64,000 bases of DNA, from the NCBI RefSeq assembly GCF_000316575.1, contig NC_019682.1:6559501-6623500 (forward strand), read 5' to 3'. The DNA comes from Calothrix sp. PCC 7507. GTDB lineage: Bacteria; Cyanobacteriota; Cyanobacteriia; Cyanobacteriales; Nostocaceae. Below the pieces are notes generated by a model. It was not told the DNA's origin and searched no databases. It saw only the letters and a list, made by a program, of their open reading frames with translations. Of this stretch, positions 8,343 through 16,197 are shown one piece after another; position 1 is the first letter of the stretch, and the number at the start of each line of letters is the position of its first letter. Position numbers and translations under genes: made by a program.

Positions 8343-10493
8343 ATGGTGACCCCGATTGTCAGGAGAAGTAATAATCAATCTAGTCCAGAAAAAGCCCATT
8401 CGCTGCCGCTAGCAACGAGGCGCTTTGCTGCTTGGGCAGCCGAAATCACACTGGTGGTTGCCAGTGGGCTGATTCCCTTCGGACTTGGCGTATATGCCAA
8501 TTCTAGAAGCGATCTGAACCGCGTGCCGTTGAATCCTGTGTTGGTAGTTACAGAAAGAGCGATCGCTCGCCCTCTCGCCCTACCTGTCAGCTATGGCATC
8601 CGTAACGTCGCATGGCCAACTAATATCCTGTGGACAATAGCCCTATTAGCACCCGTCACACTCTCAACATGGCAATTATATTTACTGGCTAAAACAGGTA
8701 GCACCATTCCCAAACGTTGGCTGGGTGTGCGAGTTGTCAGCGAACAAATCACACCCCCTGGTATTGGGTCAGTTTTGGTACGAGAAGGAATTGGTCGAAC
8801 GACTGTTCCCCTATCTGTGGCCTATCTATTGTGGCGCTACAGCTTAGTATTTCCTCACCTAGGAGTTTTCGCGGTTTTAGCCATGCTGATGGTGATGGCA
8901 GAAGGAATTGGCTGGCCATCAAAACAGGGGCGAAGGGCTTTGCACGATCGCCTCGCAGGTACTTACACCATAGATGCTACCCGCCCCTTGCCAGCCGCAA
9001 TCTCAGGTAGCAACAGGCGCAATCAGTCCAGTCTGAACAATGTCACTGAAGAATGGCAAGAAGAAAACGAACCTGGAGCTATCTCACCACAACCCACACA
9101 ACCACCATTCACAGTGCGTGGCTGGCTACAGCAGAATCCCAGTCAGATCCTGCTGGCGGTGGCACTTGTCGGCATGGCTTCTGTGTTATCAACTTTAGTT
9201 GGTACTCAGGTATACATCCAAAGTCAGGAAACCCAGCGCAAATCTCAGCAAATCAATAGTCAACAATTTCTCACACTGGTAAAACAGTTAAATTCCAACT
9301 CTACCGCCACCGATGAAGAGCGTCGGAGTGCAATTTTAGCGATGGGTACTCTCAAAGACCCCCAAGCAATCAAATTTTTGGCGGATCTGCTGGTGAAGGA
9401 AACCAACCCTGTCCTACTGGATACAATTCAACAAGCTTTAGTCAACACGGGACCCCAAGCCATCCTAGAATTAAAACGCATTAATCAGTTTCTGGCTGGC
9501 GAGATAGAATCTCTAGGTAATGCACCCCAAGAGCGGGAAGTGCGACAACAGCGCCTACAAATCAACCAAAAAGCGATCGGCAAAATTCTCGCCGTCTACG
9601 GTGGACAAACTCAAGGCATCGATTTGAGCCGCACCCAATTGGGTCAAACTGGCATTGGCGAAGGTTCCTCAATCAACTTGGTGCTAAATAACGTTGATTT
9701 ATCAGGAGTTAAGTTTAAATCTGCAAATCTTAGCCAAGGCAGTTTTAAAGGTAGCCGCTTCCGGAGTCCGGGTGAAGATGGACGTTGGGACACCTACGAT
9801 GATGTGATTGCGGACTTGAGTCAAGTTGAGATGAAGCAAGCCAATCTCACCGATGCTAACCTTAGCCGCGTCGTCATGAACCGCAGCGATTTGAGCCGCG
9901 CCACTCTTAACCGCGCCAACTTATCTAATACACGTCTAATTGCCGCTAATCTCAGCAGCACCCAACTAGTAGGAGCCGATTTAACTGGTGCAGTTTTAGA
10001 AAATGCCAGCTTGACAGGGGCAGATTTAAGCGATGCCAAATTGAACGAAGCTGATTTATTTGCTGCTCATTTAGGTCGCGTCACTGCGATCGGCACGCAA
10101 TTATCTTATGCCAACTTAACTAAAACTGATTGGCAAGGAGCAGATTTATCTGGCGTCTATTTGGATCATGCCAACCTCAGCAATGCTAATTTGAGTGCCA
10201 CTCGTTTAACTGGTGCTGTTATGCGTTCAGCCAATCTGGAAAACGCCAACTTGCAGAATGCCGACCTTTCTCATGCAGATTTACAAGGGGCAAATCTCGC
10301 AGGGGCTGATTTTCGAGGAGCAATTCTTTCGCCTACCAAACAAGATCCAGCCGACCAATTTGTACAAACACCAGTTCAAGGCTCACAATCTGCTTTAGTC
10401 CAAGGTGTTGATTTTTCTCAAGTTAAAAATTTAGATTCCAAGCAAATGGCTTACATTTGCACTCAAGGAGGTATTCATCCTCATTGTCCGTAA
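8343..10493 (+). CDS. hglK: HglK-like RDD/pentapeptide-repeat membrane protein
   Basis: The 716-residue protein has an RDD-type membrane domain (about residues 25-200, several spans), a further span near 267-288, a HEAT-like stretch (about 318-375), and a long C-terminal series of A(N/D)LXX pentapeptides (about 430-680). The end, CTQGGIHPHCP, carries two cysteines. HglK of Anabaena PCC 7120 is described as a protein of about 727 residues with four membrane spans followed by many pentapeptide repeats. It is needed to place heterocyst glycolipids in the envelope. Size and architecture agree, and a DevBCA-type exporter lies elsewhere in the window. The symbol rests on architecture, not alignment. 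Confidence 0.75.
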   Translation: MVTPIVRRSNNQSSPEKAHSLPLATRRFAAWAAEITLVVASGLIPFGLGVYANSRSDLNRVPLNPVLVVTERAIARPLALPVSYGIRNVAWPTNILWTIALLAPVTLSTWQLYLLAKTGSTIPKRWLGVRVVSEQITPPGIGSVLVREGIGRTTVPLSVAYLLWRYSLVFPHLGVFAVLAMLMVMAEGIGWPSKQGRRALHDRLAGTYTIDATRPLPAAISGSNRRNQSSLNNVTEEWQEENEPGAISPQPTQPPFTVRGWLQQNPSQILLAVALVGMASVLSTLVGTQVYIQSQETQRKSQQINSQQFLTLVKQLNSNSTATDEERRSAILAMGTLKDPQAIKFLADLLVKETNPVLLDTIQQALVNTGPQAILELKRINQFLAGEIESLGNAPQEREVRQQRLQINQKAIGKILAVYGGQTQGIDLSRTQLGQTGIGEGSSINLVLNNVDLSGVKFKSANLSQGSFKGSRFRSPGEDGRWDTYDDVIADLSQVEMKQANLTDANLSRVVMNRSDLSRATLNRANLSNTRLIAANLSSTQLVGADLTGAVLENASLTGADLSDAKLNEADLFAAHLGRVTAIGTQLSYANLTKTDWQGADLSGVYLDHANLSNANLSATRLTGAVMRSANLENANLQNADLSHADLQGANLAGADFRGAILSPTKQDPADQFVQTPVQGSQSALVQGVDFSQVKNLDSKQMAYICTQGGIHPHCP

Positions 10494-10527
10494 ACAGTTA
10501 TCAGTAAACAACATGATAACTGTTTAC
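10490..10527 (+). terminator. hairpin overlapping the hglK stop codon
   Basis: GTAAACAGTTATCA (10490-10503) pairs perfectly with TGATAACTGTTTAC (10514-10527), and the TAA stop lies inside the left arm. No long T-run follows, so it may stabilise the 3' end rather than terminate. The AACAGTTATCA arm is a dispersed sequence also seen near 17891-17928, 29525, 29640 and 62343-62428. Confidence 0.5.
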
Positions 10528-10753
10528 TGTTTACAAAATATCGGCAATAGCGATCGCAACCTACATCGTCGAAAATCAGGGTAAGATTTCAAAATTGCGT
10601 TAAGAGGCAATAAGCGATCCCCTGAAATACTCATGGTTGGCGTATGAATGCAGTTGAAATTGAAGAAGCCGTTTCCCTTTGCCTTCCTCGAAGCCTTTGG
10701 CAACAAGCCGACGACGATCAAGCGGCTGAAAAGCAATAGCTCAGACCAATCTG

Positions 10754-10854
10754 ATACCATTTTGGATTTTAGATTTTAGATTTTGGATTGTCAGAGAGCT
10801 ACTGTATAAGCTTCCGCCCATTCCATCTGTCGCATTCTTTTTTTTAATTGGTAT
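10754..10854. mobile_element. MITE-like element ending in ATACCA/TTGGTAT
   Basis: The ends ATACCATTTT and AATTGGTAT are partly inverted. The right part in reverse complement reads ATACCAATTAAAAA then AAGAATGCGA, AGATGGAATG and GAAGCT. The same order occurs at 19387-19440. It contains GATTTTAG-type short repeats. It abuts the first base of the truncated MmeI-like fragment at 10857, so its insertion may mark the island boundary. Confidence 0.5.
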
Positions 10855-10856
10855 GA

Positions 10857-11400
10857 CCTACCCGGTGGCGTACTCCAGCGCAACAATATCCAGAAGTTAG
10901 ACAACCATCAAATAGCCCACCTTTGGTAGTACCGAAAGTGAGTTCGGAGCAGCGACCATTTCTGCCAGTGGGCTATATGTCTGCGAAAACGATCGTTTCC
11001 GACAATGCCTTCGCCCTCTACGATGCCCCGCTCTGGAACATGGCACTCATCGCCTCACGCCTGCACCTCGTCTGGATCGCCACCCTCACGGAGCAAAACA
11101 AAGCCGACCTCACCCGCTGCGCTGAAGACATCCTGCTAGCGCGGGAACACTACTTCCCAGCGACAATCGCCGACATGTACAATCCTGATCGTATGGACAG
11201 AGTTTCCCTTGGTCAGGGAAGCCCACGATTTGCCTGCGGCAACGCTACGCGAACGCAACGACGAAATCCTAGAGCGCATCTACATCGGTCGCCGCTTCAA
11301 AAACGATACCGAACGCCTAGAGAAACTGTTTGAACTCTATACCAAAATGACCACACAGCAGGCTTCGCAGAAAAAGTCTAGCAACGCAAACCTAAAGTGA
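10857..11400 (+). pseudogene. C-terminal fragment of an MmeI-like restriction-methyltransferase, copy 1
   Basis: Translation from 10857 gives a target-recognition segment (PKVSSEQRPFLPVGYM, then SDNAFALYDAPLW and SRLHLVWIATL) and the C-terminal helical tail (LLAREHYFPATIADMYNP, RNDEILERIY, RRFKNDTERLEKLFELYTKM). This order matches single-chain MmeI-type (type IIG/IIL) enzymes. The nuclease and methyltransferase domains are missing. A stretch between WIATL and TEQNKADL appears deleted, and a 2-nt loss near 11200 shifts the frame. A short insert (about LPAATLRE) relative to copy 2 resembles a dispersed repeat. It is not functional. Confidence 0.7.
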
Positions 11401-11516
11401 CCTAGATTGGATGGAACGTAAGCTCACCCAACACCAGCAATAGTGAGTTATTTCGCCATGCTACACCCAACCTTCACGTTAAAATCAGACCATTCCCACT
11501 AGAGTAAAACGAGCCA

Positions 11517-11747
11517 ATGCTAACCTTAGACCAACTCATTGCAGAAGCCACTGCATTACCCGATGCAGACAAGGCTATTCTCATTGACAAAATTGTGGAA
11601 AGCATGACAGGACAAATCGACCAAGATATTTTGATAGCAGGCGTGCAGAAAGCTCAAGAACGCATTGCCGAAATTGATAGCGGCGCAGTCCAAACCATTC
11701 CTGGAGATATCGCCTTGGCTCAAGTCCGGCAACTTCTAGGAAAATGA
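11517..11747 (+). CDS. antitoxin, addiction-module component family
   Basis: The 76-residue acidic protein (LTLDQLIAEATALPDADKAI, then LIDKIVESM) fits the addiction-module antitoxin component family that pairs with ParE/RelE toxins. Its stop overlaps the next start as ATGA (11744-11747), which implies translational coupling. It should neutralise the toxin at 11744 and repress the operon. It appears intact despite decayed neighbours on both sides. Confidence 0.82.
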   Translation: MLTLDQLIAEATALPDADKAILIDKIVESMTGQIDQDILIAGVQKAQERIAEIDSGAVQTIPGDIALAQVRQLLGK

Positions 11748-12034
11748 AATATGAATTTCACCCCGCCGCCTTGCAAGAATATGCAGAAGCTGTGCAATTT
11801 TTTGCCCAGTATGACAAACATCAGAATTTTATCGACATTATAGAAAACTCTATATTTCACATCGTTGGTACACCAGAGCGCTGGCCGATCATTGAAGGGC
11901 AGATTCGTCGTTATTTGACCTCCAAGTTTTCCTATTCCATCTTGTATAGAGTCTATTCAGATCGCATTGTGATTGTCGGGATCATGAGTTGTCGTCGCGA
12001 TCCAGACTATTGGAAAGATCGCCTAGAATCGTAA
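11744..12034 (+). CDS. RelE/ParE-family toxin
   Basis: The 96-residue protein has the ParE/RelE pattern: an N-terminal FHPAALQEYAEAVQFFAQY helix pair, a central PERWP segment, the RRYLTSKFSYSILYRV strands, and a terminal RRDPDYWKDRL. Such toxins either cleave mRNA at ribosomes or poison gyrase; sequence alone does not say which. Start overlaps the antitoxin stop by 4 bp. It is intact, so the module may still be addictive. Confidence 0.85.
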   Translation: MKYEFHPAALQEYAEAVQFFAQYDKHQNFIDIIENSIFHIVGTPERWPIIEGQIRRYLTSKFSYSILYRVYSDRIVIVGIMSCRRDPDYWKDRLES

Positions 12035-12320
12035 AATCAACCTTATCCGTTGCGCCCAAGAGATTCTGCTAGCACGCGAACAATACTTCTCTATCACCAT
12101 TGCCGATATGTACGATTGCGATCGCATGGACAGCGAATTCCCCATAGTCCGAGAAGCCCACGACCGCAATGACGAAATCCTAGAGCGCATCTACAGCGAT
12201 CGCCGCTTCAAAAACGACACCGAACGCCTGGAAAAACTCTTCGAGCTATATACTAAAATGACCAACCAGCCAGCATCATCCAAAAAGTCTTTCAACCGCG
12301 CACCTAAAGGTACTCAATAA
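12028..12320 (+). pseudogene. C-terminal fragment of an MmeI-like enzyme, copy 2
   Basis: The frame opens at about 12028, overlapping the toxin's 3' end. It reads NLIRCAQEILLAREQYF, TIADMYDCDRMDSEFP and VREAHDRNDEILERIY, then RRFKNDTERLEKLFELYTKM. It is homologous to the tail of copy 1 at 11090-11360, but without the frameshift and without the LPAATLRE insert. The toxin-antitoxin pair thus sits between two tails of the same type of gene. Likely non-functional remnant. Confidence 0.7.
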
Positions 12321-12570
12321 GGAAGACGTTACACTATACACGGGGATTCTAGTCATGGCTAAAACAACTGTAGAACGGCAAATACGGAATGCTAAAATTA
12401 GGCTAGATTCCTTGGCGCAAAACGATAACTTATAGAAAAATGAAATAAGCTGTTGCGTATTTAATTTGTATACTAGACGCGGGCAAGATGCCCGCACTAC
12501 AATAATTTTGCATTTTTGTGTTATTCAATTTAGCTGCACATCAGCTGATGAATTTCACCCCTTAAAAATC

Positions 12571-12804
12571 ATGACAGCCACCGAAAAACTCTACCAGCTA
12601 ATCCAATCCCTCTCAGAAAACCAAATCAACGAAGTCCTCAACTTCGCCGAATTTCTCCACCAAAAACAACTCACCCCCCCTCAAGCTATCACCCCCGGCA
12701 CCCTCACCGGACTCCGGGGCATCGCCAAACGTCCCGGATCAGCCCCAAACGATGATGACCTGCGAGCAGAATATACCGACTATCTCACCCAAAAATACCA
12801 ATAA
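12571..12804 (+). CDS. DUF2281-type antitoxin
   Basis: Starting at ATG 12571 (a longer frame upstream lacks coding character), the 77-residue product opens MTATEKLYQLIQSLSE and contains VLNFAEFLHQKQ. This resembles the DUF2281 antitoxins that precede VapC genes in cyanobacteria. A LRGIAKRPGSAPNDDDLRAE segment follows near the C-terminus. Eight bases separate it from the broken VapC gene. It would bind the PIN toxin and the operon promoter, but the toxin is now defective. Confidence 0.75.
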   Translation: MTATEKLYQLIQSLSENQINEVLNFAEFLHQKQLTPPQAITPGTLTGLRGIAKRPGSAPNDDDLRAEYTDYLTQKYQ

Positions 12805-12812
12805 GCCTGCCC

Positions 12813-13129
12813 GTGAAAATTCTCATCGATACCAACGTTGTCCTCGATCTACTCCTGGAAAGAGAACCCTTTGTCGAGAATGCGATCGCCCTCTTCGAGC
12901 AAATTGAACAGGGCAACTTGGAAGGCTTCATCACTGCAACCACCATCACCAATATTTTCTACATCATCCGTCAATCGCCAGACCATCGAAACCGCTCTCA
13001 GCTTGGGACTGAAAGACTTTGAAGACAGCATCCAACTAGCTTGATGGGATTGTCACCCGCGATCGCAAAGACTTCATCGGTAGCAATCTCCCCATTTACT
13101 CCCCTGCCGAACTCTTAAATCAGATATAG
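12813..13129 (+). pseudogene. broken VapC-type PIN-domain toxin
   Basis: It starts at GTG with MKILIDTNVVLDLLLE, carrying the first PIN aspartate. After IFYIIRQS the reading frame is lost, and the homologous text resumes in another frame as VNRQTIETALSLGLKDFED. It resumes again after a stop as LDGIVTRDRKDFIGSNLP, ending in SPAELLNQI at TAG 13127-13129. The pieces fit one VapC with two internal deletions, one of about 20 codons and one of a few codons. All catalytic blocks survive but not in one frame. Confidence 0.75.
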
Positions 13130-13267
13130 CTGCTCCACACCAGCCTTCCACCCTCACCGATCAAAGTCTACCAAACGTCAGTAAAGGAACTAAATAGTAA
13201 GAAGCACCCCTCCAGTCTTGCCACAAAGCCATAAAATCCAACGCCGAACACACTCAAAGCCAGTGCC

Positions 13268-13873
13268 GTGACCTACACACCAGCGAAAACCCTCACTGTT
13301 GATCAATTCATTGCCCAATATGGCGATGATTCCCGCTATGAACTTGCCGATGGAGAACTGATTGACATGGAACCGACAGGTCCCCATGAAACCGTTAGTG
13401 ATAAGCTTGCCACCCAAATTGGGATTGCCATTACAAATGCCAAATACCCCTGGTTTATTCCCCGCACTTGCCTCATTCAACCCTTCGCAGAGGTTGCCAC
13501 CGCTCGTCATCCCGACATTATCGTCCTAGACGAAACGCTCTTGGACAATGAACCCCTCTGGCAGCGGCAACCTGTGATTATGTCCGGTCGCTCCATCAAA
13601 CTGGTTGTTGAAGTGGTCAGCACCAACTGGGAAACAGATTATGCCCGCAAGGTTGAAGAATATGCGCTGTTAGGCATCCCCGAATATTGGATTGTCGATT
13701 ATCGGGGGCTAGGGGGCATCGCCTTCATTGGTAAACCGAAACAACCCACCTTCACCGTCTGCCAATTGGATAGAGAGGAGTATCGTCAGCGCCAATATCG
13801 ACTCGGTGAGGCGATCGCCTCAGGACTGTTACCCGACTTGCAACTGCGATTAAACGATATTCTTCCTCTATAG
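13268..13873 (+). CDS. Uma2 family nuclease (DUF820)
   Basis: The 201-residue protein begins at GTG. It shows the Uma2 signature of cyanobacteria: DQFIAQYGDDSRYELADGEL (about residues 12-31), RHPDIIVLDE (about 79-88), a VVEVVSTNWETDYARKVEEY core (about 114-133) and IPEYWIVDY (about 138-146). These contain the residues of the PD-(D/E)XK fold: the D of PDI and E..K of the VEVVS region. Role is not known; these proteins are abundant in cyanobacteria and often sit in mobile or defence regions. It is intact. A fragment of the same family lies at 49829-50181. Confidence 0.85.
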   Translation: MTYTPAKTLTVDQFIAQYGDDSRYELADGELIDMEPTGPHETVSDKLATQIGIAITNAKYPWFIPRTCLIQPFAEVATARHPDIIVLDETLLDNEPLWQRQPVIMSGRSIKLVVEVVSTNWETDYARKVEEYALLGIPEYWIVDYRGLGGIAFIGKPKQPTFTVCQLDREEYRQRQYRLGEAIASGLLPDLQLRLNDILPL

Positions 13874-13886
13874 CTGCTGCCAACCC

Positions 13887-14150
13887 ATGAGCAACCCGAT
13901 TGCCATTCCTGCTGTTTCCGTCACCTACGCCCAAGATGGCACATCTACAACTCCAAATGCCCTTGGTATGCGCCCCATGCAGGAACGTGCCTACCAAAAG
14001 CGCGGCGAACAATACCTCCTGATTAAATCGCCCCCTGCCTCCGGCAAAAGTCGGGCATTGATGTTCATCGCCCTAGACAAGCTCGAAAACCAATTGAAAA
14101 AATCAAAGAAGGAACCATCGATCAATTTCGATATGATCCGAAGACAATGA
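13887..14150 (+). pseudogene. truncated DEAD/DEAH helicase of a restriction-type system
   Basis: The first 70 codons read like the start of a large superfamily 2 helicase: MSNPIAIPAVSVTY, LGMRPMQERAYQKRGEQYLL, and the Walker A region SPPASGKSRALMFIALDKLE. The protein then ends after 87 residues. The last codons (from about 14098) read in another frame as IEKIKEGTIDQFRYDPKTMK, as if a distant coding segment had been joined by a deletion. No helicase motif beyond Walker A remains. Starts 14 bp after Uma2. Confidence 0.65.
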
Positions 14151-14176
14151 AGAGTGCTGAGTGCTGAGTTGAAAGA

Positions 14177-14245
14177 CCGCCCACAAGGGGCGGGGTATCA
14201 ACCTTCTCCCGATTGTTGATTCCGCCCACAAGGGGCGGGGCTTTT
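14177..14245. terminator. two copies of a GC-rich hairpin, the second followed by a T-run
   Basis: CCGCCC-ACAAG-GGGCGG hairpins occur at 14177-14193 and 14222-14238, 45 bp apart. The second is followed by GGCTTTT, which gives it intrinsic-terminator form. They lie at the right edge of the accessory island. Two copies with one spacer are not enough to call a CRISPR array. Confidence 0.5.
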
Positions 14246-14427
14246 ACCATAGTGCAAAAGTACTGAGTATTCAATCTTCTTTACTCAGCACTCAGTACTG
14301 AGTACGGTAAACCTCACGCGATCGTAATGTTACCCAATTCTCAATACTCAAAAAATATCCACAATAGCGATCGCATAAAATATTCAAATACATCTTTAAA
14401 ATCCAAGATGGTGAGAGGAAACGGGCA

Positions 14428-14922
14428 ATGAAGCATCTTCCGTATTTGGTTGCAGTTCTAGGGGCTAGTTCGGTGTTGAGTCTGGCTGTGATTACCCAAC
14501 CAGCACAAGCTCAAGTAGCCTATGGTAGTTATGTCGGTATAGGCCCGGCTATTGGACTTTCTGATGGTTCTCAGATTGGCGGGGTGATAGCTTTCCGCTA
14601 CAAACTGCTAGAAACACCGATTTCTTTACGTGCCCAAGCTTTAGTTGGTCAGGGTACTGCAGTTGTGCCCACTGTTTCTTATGATGTCCCACTGAACTGG
14701 CAAACTGATGCCTACTTGGGTGCTGGGTTAGTGTTGGCTAGTGGTAACGACCCTTCACCTGTTGGTAATAAAATTAGCTTTGCCTTGCAACCAGGGATTG
14801 ATTACATGATACCGAATAGCAACGCCGTGATTTTTGGTAACGCTATCATTGCCTTCGATGCCTACCGCAACGGCGGTGGTACGGCTTTTTCCTTGCAAGG
14901 TGGTGTGGGTTTGAGATTTTAA
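14428..14922 (+). CDS. secreted outer-membrane-like beta-barrel protein
   Basis: The 164-residue precursor has a signal peptide cleaved near AQA (about residue 29). The remainder is rich in alternating strands with glycines and ends GGVGLRF, with the terminal Phe typical of outer-membrane barrels. Mature length (about 135 aa) suits a small eight-stranded barrel. No ligand or enzyme motif is seen. Expression and partner genes are unclear; it lies alone between the accessory island and the cobalamin genes. Confidence 0.7.
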   Translation: MKHLPYLVAVLGASSVLSLAVITQPAQAQVAYGSYVGIGPAIGLSDGSQIGGVIAFRYKLLETPISLRAQALVGQGTAVVPTVSYDVPLNWQTDAYLGAGLVLASGNDPSPVGNKISFALQPGIDYMIPNSNAVIFGNAIIAFDAYRNGGGTAFSLQGGVGLRF

Positions 14923-15003
14923 TGTTTCTTGGTGTCTGGGCGTAGCTTGCTTCTCCGTCAGGAGTACAACCGTACCCTGCGGGTTCCGCTTTAGCGGTAC
15001 GCC

Positions 15004-15116
15004 CTAGTGGTTTGTCAATTTTGTTTTGAGGGGTTTTTGGTAGTGCGGGCCGAAAAGCCCGCGTGAGCGAGACGCTCACACTACAGTCCCTCATTTCAAC
15101 CCTGACAGACTACTAG
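15004..15116. mobile_element. 113-bp MITE, copy 1
   Basis: Bounded by CTAG on both sides, with inverted ends TGGTTTGTCA and TAGTCTGTCA (reading inward). The core holds two strong hairpins (GTGAGCG/CGCTCAC and GCGGGC/GCCCGC) enclosed by GTAGTG/CACTAC, so a transcript would fold as a three-way junction. It is identical over its whole length to the reverse complement of 37914-38026. It has no coding capacity. Confidence 0.85.
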
Positions 15117-15397
15117 GTATGCCCTTACAATGATGATTGCGTGGTGATTTTTATTCCAGAAATCTCTTTTGCTAGATATCTGCAATGAACAAGCAGTAGT
15201 AGGGGCAAGGTGTCCACAATTGCACGGTTAGGGACTTCCGGAAAATAACTTATCCAAATTTCCTCAGATAATATTTTTCTTTCTCCCCCTGCTCCCTGCT
15301 CCCATTCGGCTACGCTCACGGCAAGCCTGCTCCCTGCCGACAAAGCGATAGGATATTTTTTTAGTTGGAAGTCCCTTAGTGTATGATCAAACAAGTC

Positions 15398-15535
15398 ATT
15401 CGGTTTTGGTGGGTATCAGCCACCAAAGGTAACGGGGAAAGTTAGGTGTAAGTCCAACGCTGTCCCGCAACTGTGAACTAACTTGAGATTTTAGAGCCAT
15501 CTCAAATTGAGTGAGTCAGAACGCCCGCCAAAGGT
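15398..15535 (+). ncRNA. cobalamin (B12) riboswitch
   Basis: The region carries the B12-box elements in order: GCCACCAAAGGTAACGGGGAA, then GGTGTAAGTCCAACGCTGTC, CCCGCAACTGTGAA, a variable stem, and GAGTCAGAACGCCCGCC. It ends about 30 nt before the start codon of the DUF1636 gene. It should turn that gene down when adenosylcobalamin is plentiful. The cobK gene further downstream may share the transcript. Confidence 0.93.
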
Positions 15536-15551
15536 GACTTTTTTTTCTACA

Positions 15552-15570
15552 CATCTGCGAGGTACAGATG
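15552..15570 (+). promoter_or_regulatory. hairpin masking the ribosome site and start codon (riboswitch expression platform)
   Basis: CATCTG (15552-15557) can pair with CAGATG (15565-15570). The loop CGAGGTA contains the GAGG ribosome site, and the right arm contains the ATG start at 15568. This would allow translational control by the riboswitch. A T-run at 15538-15546 just upstream could alternatively serve a terminator. Confidence 0.55.
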
Positions 15571-15987
15571 ACTGCTGCTACAAATATTAAGACCAGCAAT
15601 GCTTTGGATGTCTCTACTCATAGCCTATTTGTTTGTAAAACCTGTGCCAGTGTTTGGCAAGATGGGAAACGTGTAGGCGAAAGTGGAGGTCAAAAGTTAT
15701 TACGACAGCTACAAGATTTAGCACAAGATTGGGACTTGCAAGATGAGTTTCCTATTCAGGAAGTGGAATGCATGAGTGCTTGTAACCGTTCCTGTGTCGT
15801 CGCTTTTGCTGCCCAAGACAAAATTACATATCTCTTTGGCGATTTAGCCGCTGATGGTAGTGCCTCTGCTGTTCTGGAATGTGCTGGTCAATATTATACT
15901 AAAGCCAATGGTGTACTGCCTTGGTCAGAACGACCTGAAGCGCTAAAAAAAGGTATTTTGGCTAAAATTCCCCCATTATCTCAGTAA
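15568..15987 (+). CDS. DUF1636 (2Fe-2S) ferredoxin-like metal-binding protein
   Basis: The 139-residue protein has a thioredoxin-like ferredoxin cysteine pattern: CKTC at residues 23-26 and CMSACNRSC near 71-79, enough to bind a 2Fe-2S cluster or a metal. DUF1636 proteins are found near cobalamin and cobalt genes. Here the gene follows a B12 riboswitch directly, which ties it to B12 status. A role in cobalt handling or corrin-ring redox steps is inferred. cobK follows 210 bp downstream. Confidence 0.85.
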   Translation: MTAATNIKTSNALDVSTHSLFVCKTCASVWQDGKRVGESGGQKLLRQLQDLAQDWDLQDEFPIQEVECMSACNRSCVVAFAAQDKITYLFGDLAADGSASAVLECAGQYYTKANGVLPWSERPEALKKGILAKIPPLSQ

Positions 15988-16067
15988 ACAGTTATCAAGA
16001 TACAACATCTGAGTGGAGGACTTTGTAGAGCAACGGCTTGCAGCAGTTCTGGTGCTGATAACTGATA

Positions 16068-16171
16068 ATACCATTTCACTTTAATAATGATACAGATGCG
16101 TTTGTAAGGGCACGGCATTGCCGTGCTGCTACGAGAAATCTGTCCGTATCAGTGTTTTCTTGAATTGGTAT
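16068..16171. mobile_element. MITE-like element between the DUF1636 gene and cobK
   Basis: Ends ATACCATTTCA and TGAATTGGTAT are inverted. Next inside are TGATACAGAT and ATCTGTCCGTATCA, also inverted, and the centre is the palindrome GCACGGCATTGCCGTGC. Length is 104 bp. It probably inserted in the intercistronic region and may supply a hairpin there. Confidence 0.6.
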
Positions 16172-16197
16172 AACTATTGAAAATCGCTGCAAATATT

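Noticed and set aside
10524-10760. 78-codon minus-strand frame after hglK
   Set aside because: It overlaps the dispersed-repeat end and shows no coding features. On the plus strand a short MNAVEIEEAVSLCLPRSLW peptide is visible, also too weak to call.
14177-14238. Possible CRISPR array
   Set aside because: Only two copies of a 17-19 bp hairpin with one spacer; the second has a T-run and fits a terminator. No cas genes nearby.
15125-15394. 89-codon minus frame upstream of the riboswitch
   Set aside because: It is composed of the GCTCCCTGCTCCC-type dispersed repeat and lies next to the riboswitch leader.
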